64,000 nucleotides of DNA from Phyllobacteriaceae bacterium (GTDB lineage: Bacteria > Pseudomonadota > Alphaproteobacteria > Rhizobiales > Rhizobiaceae). Positions 19,418 through 27,460 of the stretch are shown piece after piece; within the stretch, counting starts at the first letter, position 1; each line of letters begins with the position of its first letter. The notes beneath the pieces are model-generated. The model was not told the DNA's origin. It did no database searches and worked only from the letters and a program-made list of their open reading frames with translations. Location of the stretch: assembly GCA_024742765.1 (NCBI GenBank), contig JANSXT010000014.1:1-64000 (forward strand). The letters are read 5' to 3'. A program made the position numbers and the translations under genes.

Positions 19418-20053
19418 TCAGCGCCGGTCCTTCAGCAGCGGCAGGCCGAACATGGACGAGAACGGCGTCGTGTTCTGTGTCATCAATTGCGACCGGCCCG
19501 AATTGCGCGCCAAAAGGCTCATGCCGAAAAAGGAAGAGAAGGGCGTCGTCCGCTTGGTGATCAGGCGAGCCTTGCCGGTGCGCCCGCTCGACAGAAGCGG
19601 AATGCCGAACAGCGAGGAGAAGGGCGTGCCGGAACGGATCAGCCCGTCATTGGTCATGATTTTGGCTTCATTGGGCAGCAGCGGCGGCAGATGGCGCTGG
19701 CGTGCCAGGCGCGCGCTCGATGTGCCGGTGCCCTTGTAGACTTCGGTATATTTGACGCCGGCATCGATCGAGCCGACCTCGTCGACGACCGCCTTTGCCT
19801 TGATCGCCTGGCCGATCGGGGCGCGCACGACGACCAGCACATCGCCGTCGGCGACCCGCTCGGCATAGGTGGCGGCGGCATTGGGATAGACGCCGGCGGC
19901 GGAAATGTCGGCCTTCAGCGTCTTGAGGCTGCCCTTGCGGCCCTTTGCGATCACGTCGACGTCCCGGTCGAGATACTCCTCGGCCTTCAGCCGCGCCGCC
20001 ACGATCTTCGCCTTGTCCGCGCTCGAATAGAGCCTGGTGATGATGGTGCTCAT
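19418..20053 (-). CDS. Uncharacterised protein with C-terminal TPFSS triple repeat, divergent from pucBAC
   Basis: 211 residues. The N-terminal part (MSTIITRLYSSADKAKIVAARLKAEEYLDRDVDVI) looks like a ferredoxin-like alpha/beta module similar in pattern to YflT/general-stress-17M domains. The C-terminus holds three copies of TPFSS-x-FG-x-(P/S)-LL, 26-27 residues apart, separated by basic spacers (SSGRTGKARLITKRT, ARNSGRSQLMTQNT), and ends KDRR. No signal peptide or membrane helix. The repeats could be short membrane- or protein-docking motifs. ATG 20053 has GGAGG four bases upstream; the ORF-track start (20233) is inside the PpsR-site region. It shares that region with pucBAC, so co-regulation with photosynthesis is likely. 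No family recognised with confidence. Confidence 0.6.
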   Translation of the reverse strand: MSTIITRLYSSADKAKIVAARLKAEEYLDRDVDVIAKGRKGSLKTLKADISAAGVYPNAAATYAERVADGDVLVVVRAPIGQAIKAKAVVDEVGSIDAGVKYTEVYKGTGTSSARLARQRHLPPLLPNEAKIMTNDGLIRSGTPFSSLFGIPLLSSGRTGKARLITKRTTPFSSFFGMSLLARNSGRSQLMTQNTTPFSSMFGLPLLKDRR

Positions 20054-20201
20054 GATGCCTCCATGCGCCGCGGCCGGACACCCGGTTCCGCCGTCCCCAA
20101 AAAGTGCGCTCTCGTCCCATTGTAGGGCGATGAGCCAGACCAGCAAGAGGCACGATGCCGCCTGCCTTGCCCGACCACCGCGGGCGGGATCGAGGCCAGT
20201 C

Positions 20202-20219
20202 TGTAAAATGCAATTTACA
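20202..20219. promoter_or_regulatory. PpsR/CrtJ-type binding site 1
   Basis: TGTAAAATGCAATTTACA fits the TGT-N12-ACA consensus of the photosynthesis repressor PpsR/CrtJ exactly. It lies 162 bases before pucB and 149 bases before the divergent TPFSS-repeat gene. Confidence 0.8.
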
Positions 20220-20227
20220 TTTGCATC

Positions 20228-20245
20228 TGTCAATAATATGTGACA
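20228..20245. promoter_or_regulatory. PpsR/CrtJ-type binding site 2
   Basis: TGTCAATAATATGTGACA again fits TGT-N12-ACA, 26 bp (centre to centre) downstream of site 1. PpsR tetramers bind paired sites cooperatively, so this pair is the expected arrangement for redox- and light-dependent repression of puc. The rest of the 327-base intergenic region (20054-20380) shows no other clear signal. The pucB ribosome site CAGGAAGGAACAG ends just before the start. Confidence 0.8.
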
Positions 20246-20380
20246 GTTTATCGGTTGGTCGCGCCGACTTGACCTTTCCGGCCTCTGTCCGGCGCCTCCG
20301 GCCGTCGATGCTTCCGCCCGTTTTCGGGCGGTGGGGGGAAGCGGTCTTCGCTGTCCATTGAAACAGGAAGGAACAGATCA

Positions 20381-20536
20381 ATGGAGTATGATCCCGAAAA
20401 GGTCTGGCCGACCGGCCTGACCGTTCCCGAGGCGGAGGAGCTGCACAAGCACATCATTGATGGCACGCGCGTGTTCGGCTTCATCGCTCTTCTTGCGCAC
20501 CTGCTGGTGGCCGTCACCACGCCCTGGCTCGGATAA
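20381..20536 (+). CDS. pucB: LH2 light-harvesting complex beta subunit
   Basis: 51 residues, too short for the ORF track. It aligns without gaps to the LH2 beta polypeptide of Rhodobacter sphaeroides (also 51 residues): KVWP-GLTV-EAEE-HK near the start and TRVFG-ALLAHLL-A-TPWLG at the end. His40 (LLAHLL) is the B850-type bacteriochlorophyll ligand. His22 and Arg30, which contact B800, are present. It spans the inner membrane once (about 31-48). It is followed by pucA after 11 bases, with a good ribosome site (GGAAGGAA) before the start and PpsR sites upstream. Confidence 0.95.
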   Translation: MEYDPEKVWPTGLTVPEAEELHKHIIDGTRVFGFIALLAHLLVAVTTPWLG

Positions 20537-20547
20537 GGGGGCTCACC

Positions 20548-20889
20548 ATGAACAATTCGAAAATCTGGCTCGTCGTGAAACCCACCGTCGGCGTTCCGCT
20601 GTTTCTCAGCGCGGTTGCCGTCGGCTCGTTTGCCGTCCACGTCGCCGTTCTGAGCAACACGACCTGGGTCTCGGACTTCCTGTCCGGCGAACCGCTGGGC
20701 ACGGGCATGGCCGCTGTCAACGCACCGGTGGCGACCGGTGGCGAGACCGCGTCGGTCTATTTCGACCAGCGCGCGAGCGACACGCAGACCGCGACCGTGG
20801 TGTTGCCCGACGGGCGCAGCGCGACCGTGACGTTCGATGACCCGGCCCAGGCCGCGATGGTCACCGACCGGCGTCAAACGGTCGAGTAG
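20548..20889 (+). CDS. pucA: LH2 light-harvesting complex alpha subunit, extended, with Phe44-Leu45
   Basis: 113 residues. Positions 1-47 align without gaps to R. sphaeroides PucA: MNNSKIWLVVKPTVGVPLFL, then His31 (B850 ligand) and TTW at 38-40. At positions 44-45, where B850 complexes carry Tyr-Tyr or Tyr-Trp that hydrogen-bond the pigment, this protein has Phe-Leu, the residues known from blue-shifted B800-820 (LH3) complexes. After residue 47 comes a tail of about 66 residues (normal proteins end near 54) containing TQTATVVLPDGRSATVTFDD. An extended alpha subunit is also known as Puc2A in R. sphaeroides. The tail should face the periplasm. Confidence 0.93.
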   Translation: MNNSKIWLVVKPTVGVPLFLSAVAVGSFAVHVAVLSNTTWVSDFLSGEPLGTGMAAVNAPVATGGETASVYFDQRASDTQTATVVLPDGRSATVTFDDPAQAAMVTDRRQTVE

Positions 20890-20891
20890 CA

Positions 20892-20905
20892 TCCCGCGCG
20901 CGGGA
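20892..20905 (+). terminator. Palindromic hairpin between pucA and pucC
   Basis: TCCCGCGCGCGGGA is a perfect 14-base palindrome 2 bases after the pucA stop, without a U-tract. In puc operons such intercistronic hairpins protect the abundant pucBA message and reduce read-through into pucC. That role is inferred here. More inverted GC-rich sequence follows in the 134-base gap. Confidence 0.5.
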
Positions 20906-21023
20906 CCAACCCGTCGGTGGCCGAGGACGACCTCCCCCGGCTCCCTTCGGTGTCGGCCGGCGCGAAACCGGCTTGCGGCCGATGCGACCGGCCGGTCGAC
21001 GTGACGATGCCGGGGGCCATGGC

Positions 21024-22442
21024 ATGAACCGTCTCAAGCAAACCGCTGTCAGAACCCTGTCGGGCCTTGCGCCCCGCTTTCTGCCGTTCGCCGATGCGGC
21101 GAGCGATGACCTGCCGCTGGGCCGATTGCTGCGGCTGTCCCTCTTCCAGGTGTCCGTCGGCATGGCGCTGGTGCTGCTCGTCGGCACCCTCAACCGCGTG
21201 ATGATCGTCGAACTGGCGGTGCCGGCCTCGCTGGTGGCGATCATGCTGGCCCTGCCGCTCGTGTTCGCGCCCTTTCGCGCGCTGATCGGCTTCCGCTCCG
21301 ACATTCACACATCGGCGCTCGGATGGCGCCGCGTGCCCTATATCTGGAAGGGCACGATGCTACAGTTCGGTGGATTTGCGATCATGCCGTTCGCGCTGCT
21401 GGTCCTGTCCGGCTATGCCGAAGCGGCCGACGCACCGGCCTGGATCGGGCTCGGGGGCGCGGCCATCGCCTTCCTTCTTGTCGGCGCCGGTGTGCACATG
21501 GTGCAGACCGTCGGCCTTGCGCTCGCCACCGATCTGGCACCGCCCGAGGCGCAGCCGCGCGTCGTCGGGCTGATGTATGTGATGCTTTTGGCCGGCATGG
21601 GTGTCAGCGCGCTGGTCTTCGGCTGGCTGCTGCACGATTACACGCCCGGCAAGCTGATCCGCGTGGTGCAGGGCGCCGCCGTCGTCACCATCATCCTGAA
21701 CGTTCTGGCGCTGTGGAAACAGGAGCCGCGCGACCGCAAGCGTGCCATGGCGCCGGCGGTCAAACCCGATTTCGGCGAAAGCTGGCGCGCCTTCGTCGCC
21801 GGCCATCAGGTGCGGCGGCGCTTGGTCGTCATCGCGCTGGGCACGATGGGCTTCGGCATGGCCGAGGTGCTGCTCGAACCGTTCGGCGGCCAGGTGCTCG
21901 GCATGAGCGTCGCCGACACGACCAAGCTGACCGCGGTCTTTGCGGTCGGCGGGCTGATCGGCTTTGCGCTCGCCTCGCGGGTGCTGAGCCGCAGCTACGA
22001 TCCGATGCTGCTCGCCGGCCATGGCGCGCTGGCCGGTCTGCCCGCCTTCGCGGCCATCATCATCGCCGCGCCGGGCAATTCGCCCGCATTGCTGGTTGCC
22101 GGCATCGTGCTTCTGGGCTTCGGTGCGGGCCTGTTCGGCCATGGCACGCTGACCGCGACGATGCGCGCGGCGCCACGCGAACAGGTCGGTCTGGCGCTCG
22201 GCGCCTGGGGCGCGGTGCAGGCGACAGCGGCCGGCCTTGCGATCTCGATTGGCGGCATCATCCGCGATGTGATTGTCGCCATGCCGGTCACCGGCACCTA
22301 TGGCGCGGCAACGCCCTATCTTCCCGTGTTCGTGCTGGAGATGGTGTTCCTCCTGCTGGCGCTGGCGGTGCTCTATCCGCTGGTTGCGGGCAAGTCCGCC
22401 GGCAAGACGACTCTGCCCGCCGGGCGCACCGCCGCGCGCTGA
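21024..22442 (+). CDS. pucC: PucC, LH2 assembly protein (BCD family MFS)
   Basis: 472 residues with 12 membrane helices, the bacteriochlorophyll-delivery branch of the major facilitator superfamily. Seen: LFQVSVGMALVLLVGTLNRVMIVEL, FRALIGFRSD...GWRRVPYIWKG and FGAGLFGHGTLTATMRAAP, all typical of PucC/LhaA. It is required to assemble or stabilise LH2 in the membrane. ATG 21024 (MNRLKQTAVRTLSGLAPRFLP) is the family start. The ORF-track start lies in the pucA-pucC gap. Last gene of the puc unit. No separate PpsR site precedes it, so it depends on the pucBA promoter. Confidence 0.93.
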   Translation: MNRLKQTAVRTLSGLAPRFLPFADAASDDLPLGRLLRLSLFQVSVGMALVLLVGTLNRVMIVELAVPASLVAIMLALPLVFAPFRALIGFRSDIHTSALGWRRVPYIWKGTMLQFGGFAIMPFALLVLSGYAEAADAPAWIGLGGAAIAFLLVGAGVHMVQTVGLALATDLAPPEAQPRVVGLMYVMLLAGMGVSALVFGWLLHDYTPGKLIRVVQGAAVVTIILNVLALWKQEPRDRKRAMAPAVKPDFGESWRAFVAGHQVRRRLVVIALGTMGFGMAEVLLEPFGGQVLGMSVADTTKLTAVFAVGGLIGFALASRVLSRSYDPMLLAGHGALAGLPAFAAIIIAAPGNSPALLVAGIVLLGFGAGLFGHGTLTATMRAAPREQVGLALGAWGAVQATAAGLAISIGGIIRDVIVAMPVTGTYGAATPYLPVFVLEMVFLLLALAVLYPLVAGKSAGKTTLPAGRTAAR

Positions 22443-22487
22443 ACGGAACTGTTTCCATCTGATCGTCAAACGCTTTATCAGGCGGGC

Positions 22488-23222
22488 ATGAAGCCGTTTC
22501 TCATCCTGCAATTGCGCCCGGAAACCGACGCCTCGGACGGCGAATATGAGGCGCTGATCGACAAGGGCGGGCTGGAGCGCAGCCAGACGCACCGCATCCG
22601 GCTCGACTGCGAACCGATCCCGGCCGATCTCGACCTTGCCGACTATGCCGGCGTGATCGTCGGCGGCGGACCGGGCTGCGTCAGCGATGCCGAGGACACC
22701 AAGTCCGACATGGACAAGCGCATCGAGGACGCGATCTTCGGCCTGATGCCCGAGATCACCGACCGCGACATCCCCTATATGGGCTGCTGCTACGGCATCG
22801 GCATTCTCGCCGCGCATCTGGGCGCGCCGGTCAGCAAGGTGCGCTATTCCGAACCGATCAGCGCGGTCGCGTGCCACGTCACCGATGCCGGCCAGGCCGA
22901 TCCGCTGCTCGACGGACTGCCGGACGAATTTCTCGCCTTTGTCGGCCATAAGGAGGCGGTGCAGGCGCTGCCGGACGATTGCGCGCATCTTCTGGCGTCG
23001 GACACCTGCCCGTTCCAGATGATCCGCCACAAGCACAATGTCTATGCGACGCAGTTCCACCCCGAGGCCGATGGCGCGGTCTTCGAGCAGCGCATCCGCA
23101 TCTACAAGGATCACGGCTATTTCGACCCGGCCGATGCCGACCGGCTGATCGCGGCATGCCACGCGCAAAGCGTCACGATGCCCGAAGAGATCCTCAGACG
23201 GTTCGTCGAACGCTACCGCTGA
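22488..23222 (+). CDS. Class I glutamine amidotransferase-like protein
   Basis: 244 residues, a single GATase1 domain. The triad is visible: Cys101 in the nucleophile elbow MGCCYGIGIL, His191 and Glu193 in ATQFHPEAD. It resembles the stand-alone GuaA-type amidotransferases (COG0518), which hydrolyse glutamine or gamma-glutamyl compounds. No synthetase partner is adjacent. Starts 45 bases after pucC in the same direction, so read-through is possible, but no functional link to light harvesting is evident. Confidence 0.85.
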   Translation: MKPFLILQLRPETDASDGEYEALIDKGGLERSQTHRIRLDCEPIPADLDLADYAGVIVGGGPGCVSDAEDTKSDMDKRIEDAIFGLMPEITDRDIPYMGCCYGIGILAAHLGAPVSKVRYSEPISAVACHVTDAGQADPLLDGLPDEFLAFVGHKEAVQALPDDCAHLLASDTCPFQMIRHKHNVYATQFHPEADGAVFEQRIRIYKDHGYFDPADADRLIAACHAQSVTMPEEILRRFVERYR

Positions 23223-23228
23223 CGCCGT

Positions 23229-24191
23229 CTAGGCCGGCACGGGGCGCTTGCGGGCGTCGGCGAGGATCAGCCCGTAAATGCTCACCGCGACAATGGTGAA
23301 GGCGACGATCTGGTAGGCGGCGACAGGCTCGCCCAGAAAGACGATGGCAAGCACCATGGTCAGCGCCGGCCATGGCACGGTGATCGAACTGGCGAGCGAC
23401 ACGTCGATCGTGCGCACCGCGTGGAACCAGAGGATCAGTTCGACATAGTAGACAAGACCCATGGCCAGCGCGAAGGTCTGGAACGGCAAATTGGCCAGAT
23501 CGTCCATCACGGTCCGCGCCTCGGTGGTGACGAAGAGGACGATACCGAGAAAGACGCTGGAGACCAGAACGCGGATGAAGGTGATCTGCGCCGGCGTGAT
23601 CGGTGTGCGGCCGAGCATTTCCTTGATGATCACATGGGCGACGCTCCACAGGAAGGGCACGGAGAGCGCAAAAAGGAACCAAGCGGAAAAGCCGGCAATC
23701 CGCCACGTCCCGCCGGTGGCCAGATAGAAAAGCGCGATGACGAGAAGCCCGGTCAAGCCCAGTTCGAACGCCGTCTTGCGGCGGCCAAGGAACAGGGTCT
23801 CCCACAATATTGCGAACAGCGGATAGGAGACGATGGCGATCGCCGCGCTGACCGCACCGGCCTTTTCGACGGCCAGCACATAGGCATAGGTCGAAAGGCC
23901 GAAAATGATGCCGGTCGAGACGAGAACCGTCAGGGTTCGCCGCTTGGTCGCCTGATCGATTGCGGCGCCGAAAATGCCCTTGTCCGGGGCAGCGAGCCCG
24001 CGCAGCAGCAGCGGCAGCGAAAAGATCAGCTGCCAGACCGACAGGAAGAAGGCGAAGGAGAGCGCGCCGAAACCGCCGGGCCGGCTGTTGGCGATGATCG
24101 GCATCACGCCCAGGATCAGGAGGCAGGTGCCGGCCAGCATGACGCCGGTTCTCGAACTGTCAGAGTGCGCGCGCACGGCAGGTTCTCCCAT
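23229..24191 (-). CDS. EamA/DMT-family transporter
   Basis: 320 residues with ten predicted helices in two EamA repeats (about 17-150 and 165-310). The motif AVSAAIAIVSYPLFAILWETLFLGRR closes the first repeat and SLASSITVPWPALTMVLAIVFLGEP the second, the usual end-of-repeat signatures. Members export amino acids, nucleobases or other metabolites across the inner membrane. The substrate is unknown. The gene is last in the minus-strand run that begins with livG, separated from livM by 95 bases. Confidence 0.85.
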   Translation of the reverse strand: MGEPAVRAHSDSSRTGVMLAGTCLLILGVMPIIANSRPGGFGALSFAFFLSVWQLIFSLPLLLRGLAAPDKGIFGAAIDQATKRRTLTVLVSTGIIFGLSTYAYVLAVEKAGAVSAAIAIVSYPLFAILWETLFLGRRKTAFELGLTGLLVIALFYLATGGTWRIAGFSAWFLFALSVPFLWSVAHVIIKEMLGRTPITPAQITFIRVLVSSVFLGIVLFVTTEARTVMDDLANLPFQTFALAMGLVYYVELILWFHAVRTIDVSLASSITVPWPALTMVLAIVFLGEPVAAYQIVAFTIVAVSIYGLILADARKRPVPA

Positions 24192-24286
24192 CCGGAGCGA
24201 TGGTCATCGCACCGGGCGGGCGCGCCCCTCAAGGCGAAACTTGTCCCCGTGACAATCGGAGCCCCAAACGCGGGGCGGGCCGAGCG

Positions 24287-25735
24287 TCAGCTGTGGCGCA
24301 CCTTTTCGGGCAGGATGCCCTTGGGCGAAAAGCGCAGGAACAGGAGCAGCACGAAGCCCATCACGAACAGGCGGAACGGGGCGGCGATATCCTGCAGATG
24401 CTGGTAGAGCGGCGCGGAGGGGTCCATGTCGCGGGTGATCTGCTCGATGATCCACGCGCCGGCGGGTTCGGCCTGCACCCAGGTGAACCAGATGACGAAA
24501 CCGCCCAGCACGGCGCCCAGATTGTTGCCCGAGCCGCCGACGATCACCATCACCCAGATCAGGAAGGTAAAGCGCAGCGGATTGTAGGTGCCCGGCGTAA
24601 ACTGGCCGTCGAGCGTCGTCATCATCGCGCCGGCAATGCCGATGATCGCCGAGCCCAGGATGAAAATCTGCAAATGGCGCCGCGTGACATCCTTGCCCAT
24701 CGCCGCGGCCGCTTCTTCATTGTCGCGGATGGCGCGCATCATGCGGCCCCAGGGCGAATTGAGCGCGCGCACGCAAAGCGCAAGCAAAATGAGCAGCACG
24801 ACCGTGAACAGGCCGGCATAGGCGATCTTGACGAAATGGCCCGAGCCCTCGACGATGAACTGGCGCAGCGCATCCTCGCGCGCCGCCGCATCGGAGATCG
24901 CCGCGAGCTGACCCGCATAGACCTGTTCGACCAGATCGGCGAACCAGGCCTGCTGCTGCAACTCGATCTCATAGGGCACCGGGCGCGGCAGGCCGGTGAC
25001 GTTCTTGACGCCGCGCACCAGCCAGTCCTCGTTTTTAAGGACCGAGACGACGATCTCGGAAATGCCGAGCGTGGCGATCGCCAGATAGTCGGTCCTCAGG
25101 CCCAGCGCGACCTTGCCGATGATCCACGCGACGCCCGCCGCAACCACGCCGCCGGCAACCCAGGACAGGGTGATCGGCAGGCCAAGCCCGCCGATGAAGC
25201 CGGTGCGGGCCGGGTCGACCGCTTCAACCGCGCCGACCGCGGCGCCGAAGATCGGGCGCAGCGCGATATAGCCGGCGATCACGATCACGAAGATGAGGAA
25301 GGAGCGGAAGCGTCCGCGCGTTGCCGAGGCGATGAAAACGACTGTCGCGATGATCGCAACGACGATCAGCGCCGACAGGGCCAGCCCGCGTCCGCCGGCG
25401 CCGAGCGCCTCCATGACGGGCGGGTGGGAAATGACCACGGCGGTGGCGCCGCCAAGCGCGGTGAAGCCCATCACGCCGGCATTGAACAGGCCCGCATAGC
25501 CCCATTGCAGGTTCAGCCCCATCGCCATGATGGCGGACACAAGGCTCATATTGAGGATTGTCAGCGCGACGGCGGGCGACTGGAAAAGGCCGGTGGCGAT
25601 GAGCGCCAGGCCCATGGCGGTGAAGGCGAGCGGCGCGCGCCAGGGCGACGCCGTGCGCTCGACGATCGCGTGGACCGGCGTGTCCGCATCGTCCGATGTC
25701 GCCTTATCGGCGGTGTCGACGGTCGTGTCGGTCAT
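24287..25735 (-). CDS. livM: Branched-chain amino-acid ABC transporter permease, LivM type
   Basis: 482 residues. The family core is present (MGLNLQWGYAGLFNAGVMGFTALGG; the EAA-like loop AAAAMGKDVTRRHLQIFILGSAIIG). It is longer than typical LivM (about 320-420) through an N-terminal extension and an insertion around residues 125-175 and 250-290. Such long LivM forms are common in marine alphaproteobacteria. Works with LivH as the membrane channel. Its ATG overlaps the livH stop (ATGA), indicating translational coupling. Confidence 0.9.
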   Translation of the reverse strand: MTDTTVDTADKATSDDADTPVHAIVERTASPWRAPLAFTAMGLALIATGLFQSPAVALTILNMSLVSAIMAMGLNLQWGYAGLFNAGVMGFTALGGATAVVISHPPVMEALGAGGRGLALSALIVVAIIATVVFIASATRGRFRSFLIFVIVIAGYIALRPIFGAAVGAVEAVDPARTGFIGGLGLPITLSWVAGGVVAAGVAWIIGKVALGLRTDYLAIATLGISEIVVSVLKNEDWLVRGVKNVTGLPRPVPYEIELQQQAWFADLVEQVYAGQLAAISDAAAREDALRQFIVEGSGHFVKIAYAGLFTVVLLILLALCVRALNSPWGRMMRAIRDNEEAAAAMGKDVTRRHLQIFILGSAIIGIAGAMMTTLDGQFTPGTYNPLRFTFLIWVMVIVGGSGNNLGAVLGGFVIWFTWVQAEPAGAWIIEQITRDMDPSAPLYQHLQDIAAPFRLFVMGFVLLLFLRFSPKGILPEKVRHS

Positions 25736-26757
25736 TTGATCACCGCCCCCCTGAAGATGCCGGTCGGCCGGATCAGCAGGACGACCACCAGAATGATGAA
25801 CGAGACGGCGAACTTGTAGTCCGTGCCCAGGAATTGCAGCAGCCCCTCGGGCGCCCAGGTCTCCGGCACCAGATAGGTGACGAAACGCTTATAGGCATAG
25901 GTCATCATCACCTCGGAAAAAGCGACGATATAGCCGCCGACCACCGCGCCGATAGGCTGGCCGATGCCGCCCAGGATCGCCGCGGCGAAGATCGGCAGCA
26001 GAAGCTGGAAATAGGTGAACGGCTTGAAACTCTTGTCGAGCCCGTAGAGCGCCCCGGCGATGGTGGCGAGCGCAGCGGCGATGATCCAGGTGATCAGGAC
26101 GACGCGGTCGGGATTGATGCCCGACAGGAGCGCCAGATCCTCATTGTCCGAATAGGCGCGCATCGCCTTGCCGGTGCGCGAGCGGCGCAGGAAGATGAAA
26201 AGCGCCGTCACCGTGACGATGGCGACGATCACGGTCAACGCCTGGGTGGTCTGGATCGCCAGACCCTCGTTAAGGCCCGTCATGTCGCGGAACTCGCGCG
26301 CCCGGATGATGAAGCGCTCGCCATCGGAAAAGCGGCGGTCATCGGTGCCCATGATGAAGCGGACGATGGCCGACAGCATGAACATCACGCCGACCGAGGC
26401 GATGACGAGCACGACCGGCGCGGCGCGGCGCTTGCGGTAAAAGCCGAAGACCGACCGGTCGATCAAAATCGCGGCGATGGCGGTGACCAGGATCGCCGGC
26501 ACCAGGGCGATCAGCGCGGTCGGCACGGGGCCGGCGGTGATGCCCTGTGCCTGCAGCCCCCATGTCATCAGGATGACCATGGTCGTGCCGAACGCCATCA
26601 AATCGCCATGGGCAAAGTTGGCAAAGCGCAGAATGCCGAAGACCAGCGTCACGCCCAGCGCGCCCAGCGCCAGCTGGCTGCCATAGGCAAGCGCCGGCAC
26701 GAAGACGAAGTTGCTCATCAGGACGAGGGCATTGAGAATGTCGGTCGCGTCCGGCAT
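25732..26757 (-). CDS. livH: Branched-chain amino-acid ABC transporter permease, LivH type
   Basis: 341 residues with about eight helices. Typical LivH segments: YGSQLALGALGVTLVFGILRFANFAHGDLMAFG near the start and GKAMRAYSDNEDLALLSGINPDRV, the cytoplasmic loop that contacts the ATPases. ATG 26757 is one base after the livF stop. The ORF-track start runs back into livF. Couples to livM by a 4-base overlap. Confidence 0.9.
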   Translation of the reverse strand: MPDATDILNALVLMSNFVFVPALAYGSQLALGALGVTLVFGILRFANFAHGDLMAFGTTMVILMTWGLQAQGITAGPVPTALIALVPAILVTAIAAILIDRSVFGFYRKRRAAPVVLVIASVGVMFMLSAIVRFIMGTDDRRFSDGERFIIRAREFRDMTGLNEGLAIQTTQALTVIVAIVTVTALFIFLRRSRTGKAMRAYSDNEDLALLSGINPDRVVLITWIIAAALATIAGALYGLDKSFKPFTYFQLLLPIFAAAILGGIGQPIGAVVGGYIVAFSEVMMTYAYKRFVTYLVPETWAPEGLLQFLGTDYKFAVSFIILVVVLLIRPTGIFRGAVIK

Positions 26758-26758
26758 G

Positions 26759-27460
26759 TCAGCCCCCCAGAAACGATTTGCGCACTTCGGGATCGGCGAG
26801 CAGTTCCTCGCCGGTGCCGTCGCGCCAGTTGACGCCGCCGACCAGCACGTAGCCGCGGTCGGCGATCTCCAGCGCTTGGCGTGCATTCTGCTCGACCATC
26901 AGCACGGCAAGGCCGGTGTCGCGCACCTCGATGATCCGGTCGAACAGTTCGCCCATGACGATCGGTGAGACGCCGGCGGTCGGCTCGTCCAGCATCAGGA
27001 CGGACGGCCGTGTCATCAGCGCGCGCCCGACGGCCACTTGCTGGCGCTGGCCGCCGGACAGTTCGCCCGCGTTCTGGCGGCGCTTTTCTTTCAAGATGGG
27101 GAACAGGTCGTAGACCTGGTCCATGGTCTGCCGGATGTCGTCGCGGCGCAGATAGGCGCCCATTTCGAGATTTTCCTCGACGCTCATCCCGGTGAAGACA
27201 TTGTTGGTCTGCGGCACGAAGGCGATGCCTTCGCCGACCCGTGCCTGCGGCGTCAGCGCCGTGATGTCGGTGTCGCCCAGGCGCACATGGCCCTTGCGGA
27301 TCGTCAGCATGCCGAGCATCGCCTTCATGGCGGTCGACTTGCCGGCGCCGTTGGGGCCGACGATGACGGCGATCTCGCCCTTTTCGACGCCGATCGTGCA
27401 ATCCTTGATGATGTCGGCGCCGCCATAGCCGCCGGTCATGCCCTGTCCGACCAGATACAT
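26759..27460 (-). CDS. livF: Branched-chain amino-acid ABC transporter ATPase, LivF type
   Basis: 233 residues. Walker A GPNGAGKST, Q-loop FVPQTNNVF, signature LSGGQRQQ, Walker B LMLDEPTAG, switch His replaced in part by VEQN, all as in LivF. It dimerises with LivG at the inner face of the membrane. The start codon shares a base with the livG stop. Confidence 0.93.
   Translation of the reverse strand: MYLVGQGMTGGYGGADIIKDCTIGVEKGEIAVIVGPNGAGKSTAMKAMLGMLTIRKGHVRLGDTDITALTPQARVGEGIAFVPQTNNVFTGMSVEENLEMGAYLRRDDIRQTMDQVYDLFPILKEKRRQNAGELSGGQRQQVAVGRALMTRPSVLMLDEPTAGVSPIVMGELFDRIIEVRDTGLAVLMVEQNARQALEIADRGYVLVGGVNWRDGTGEELLADPEVRKSFLGG

Noticed and set aside
20381-20889. LH1 (pufBA) rather than LH2 (pucBA)
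   Set aside because: Both chains align without gaps to LH2 subunits, the beta chain has the LH2 TPWLG end, and pucC follows; no reaction-centre genes are adjacent.
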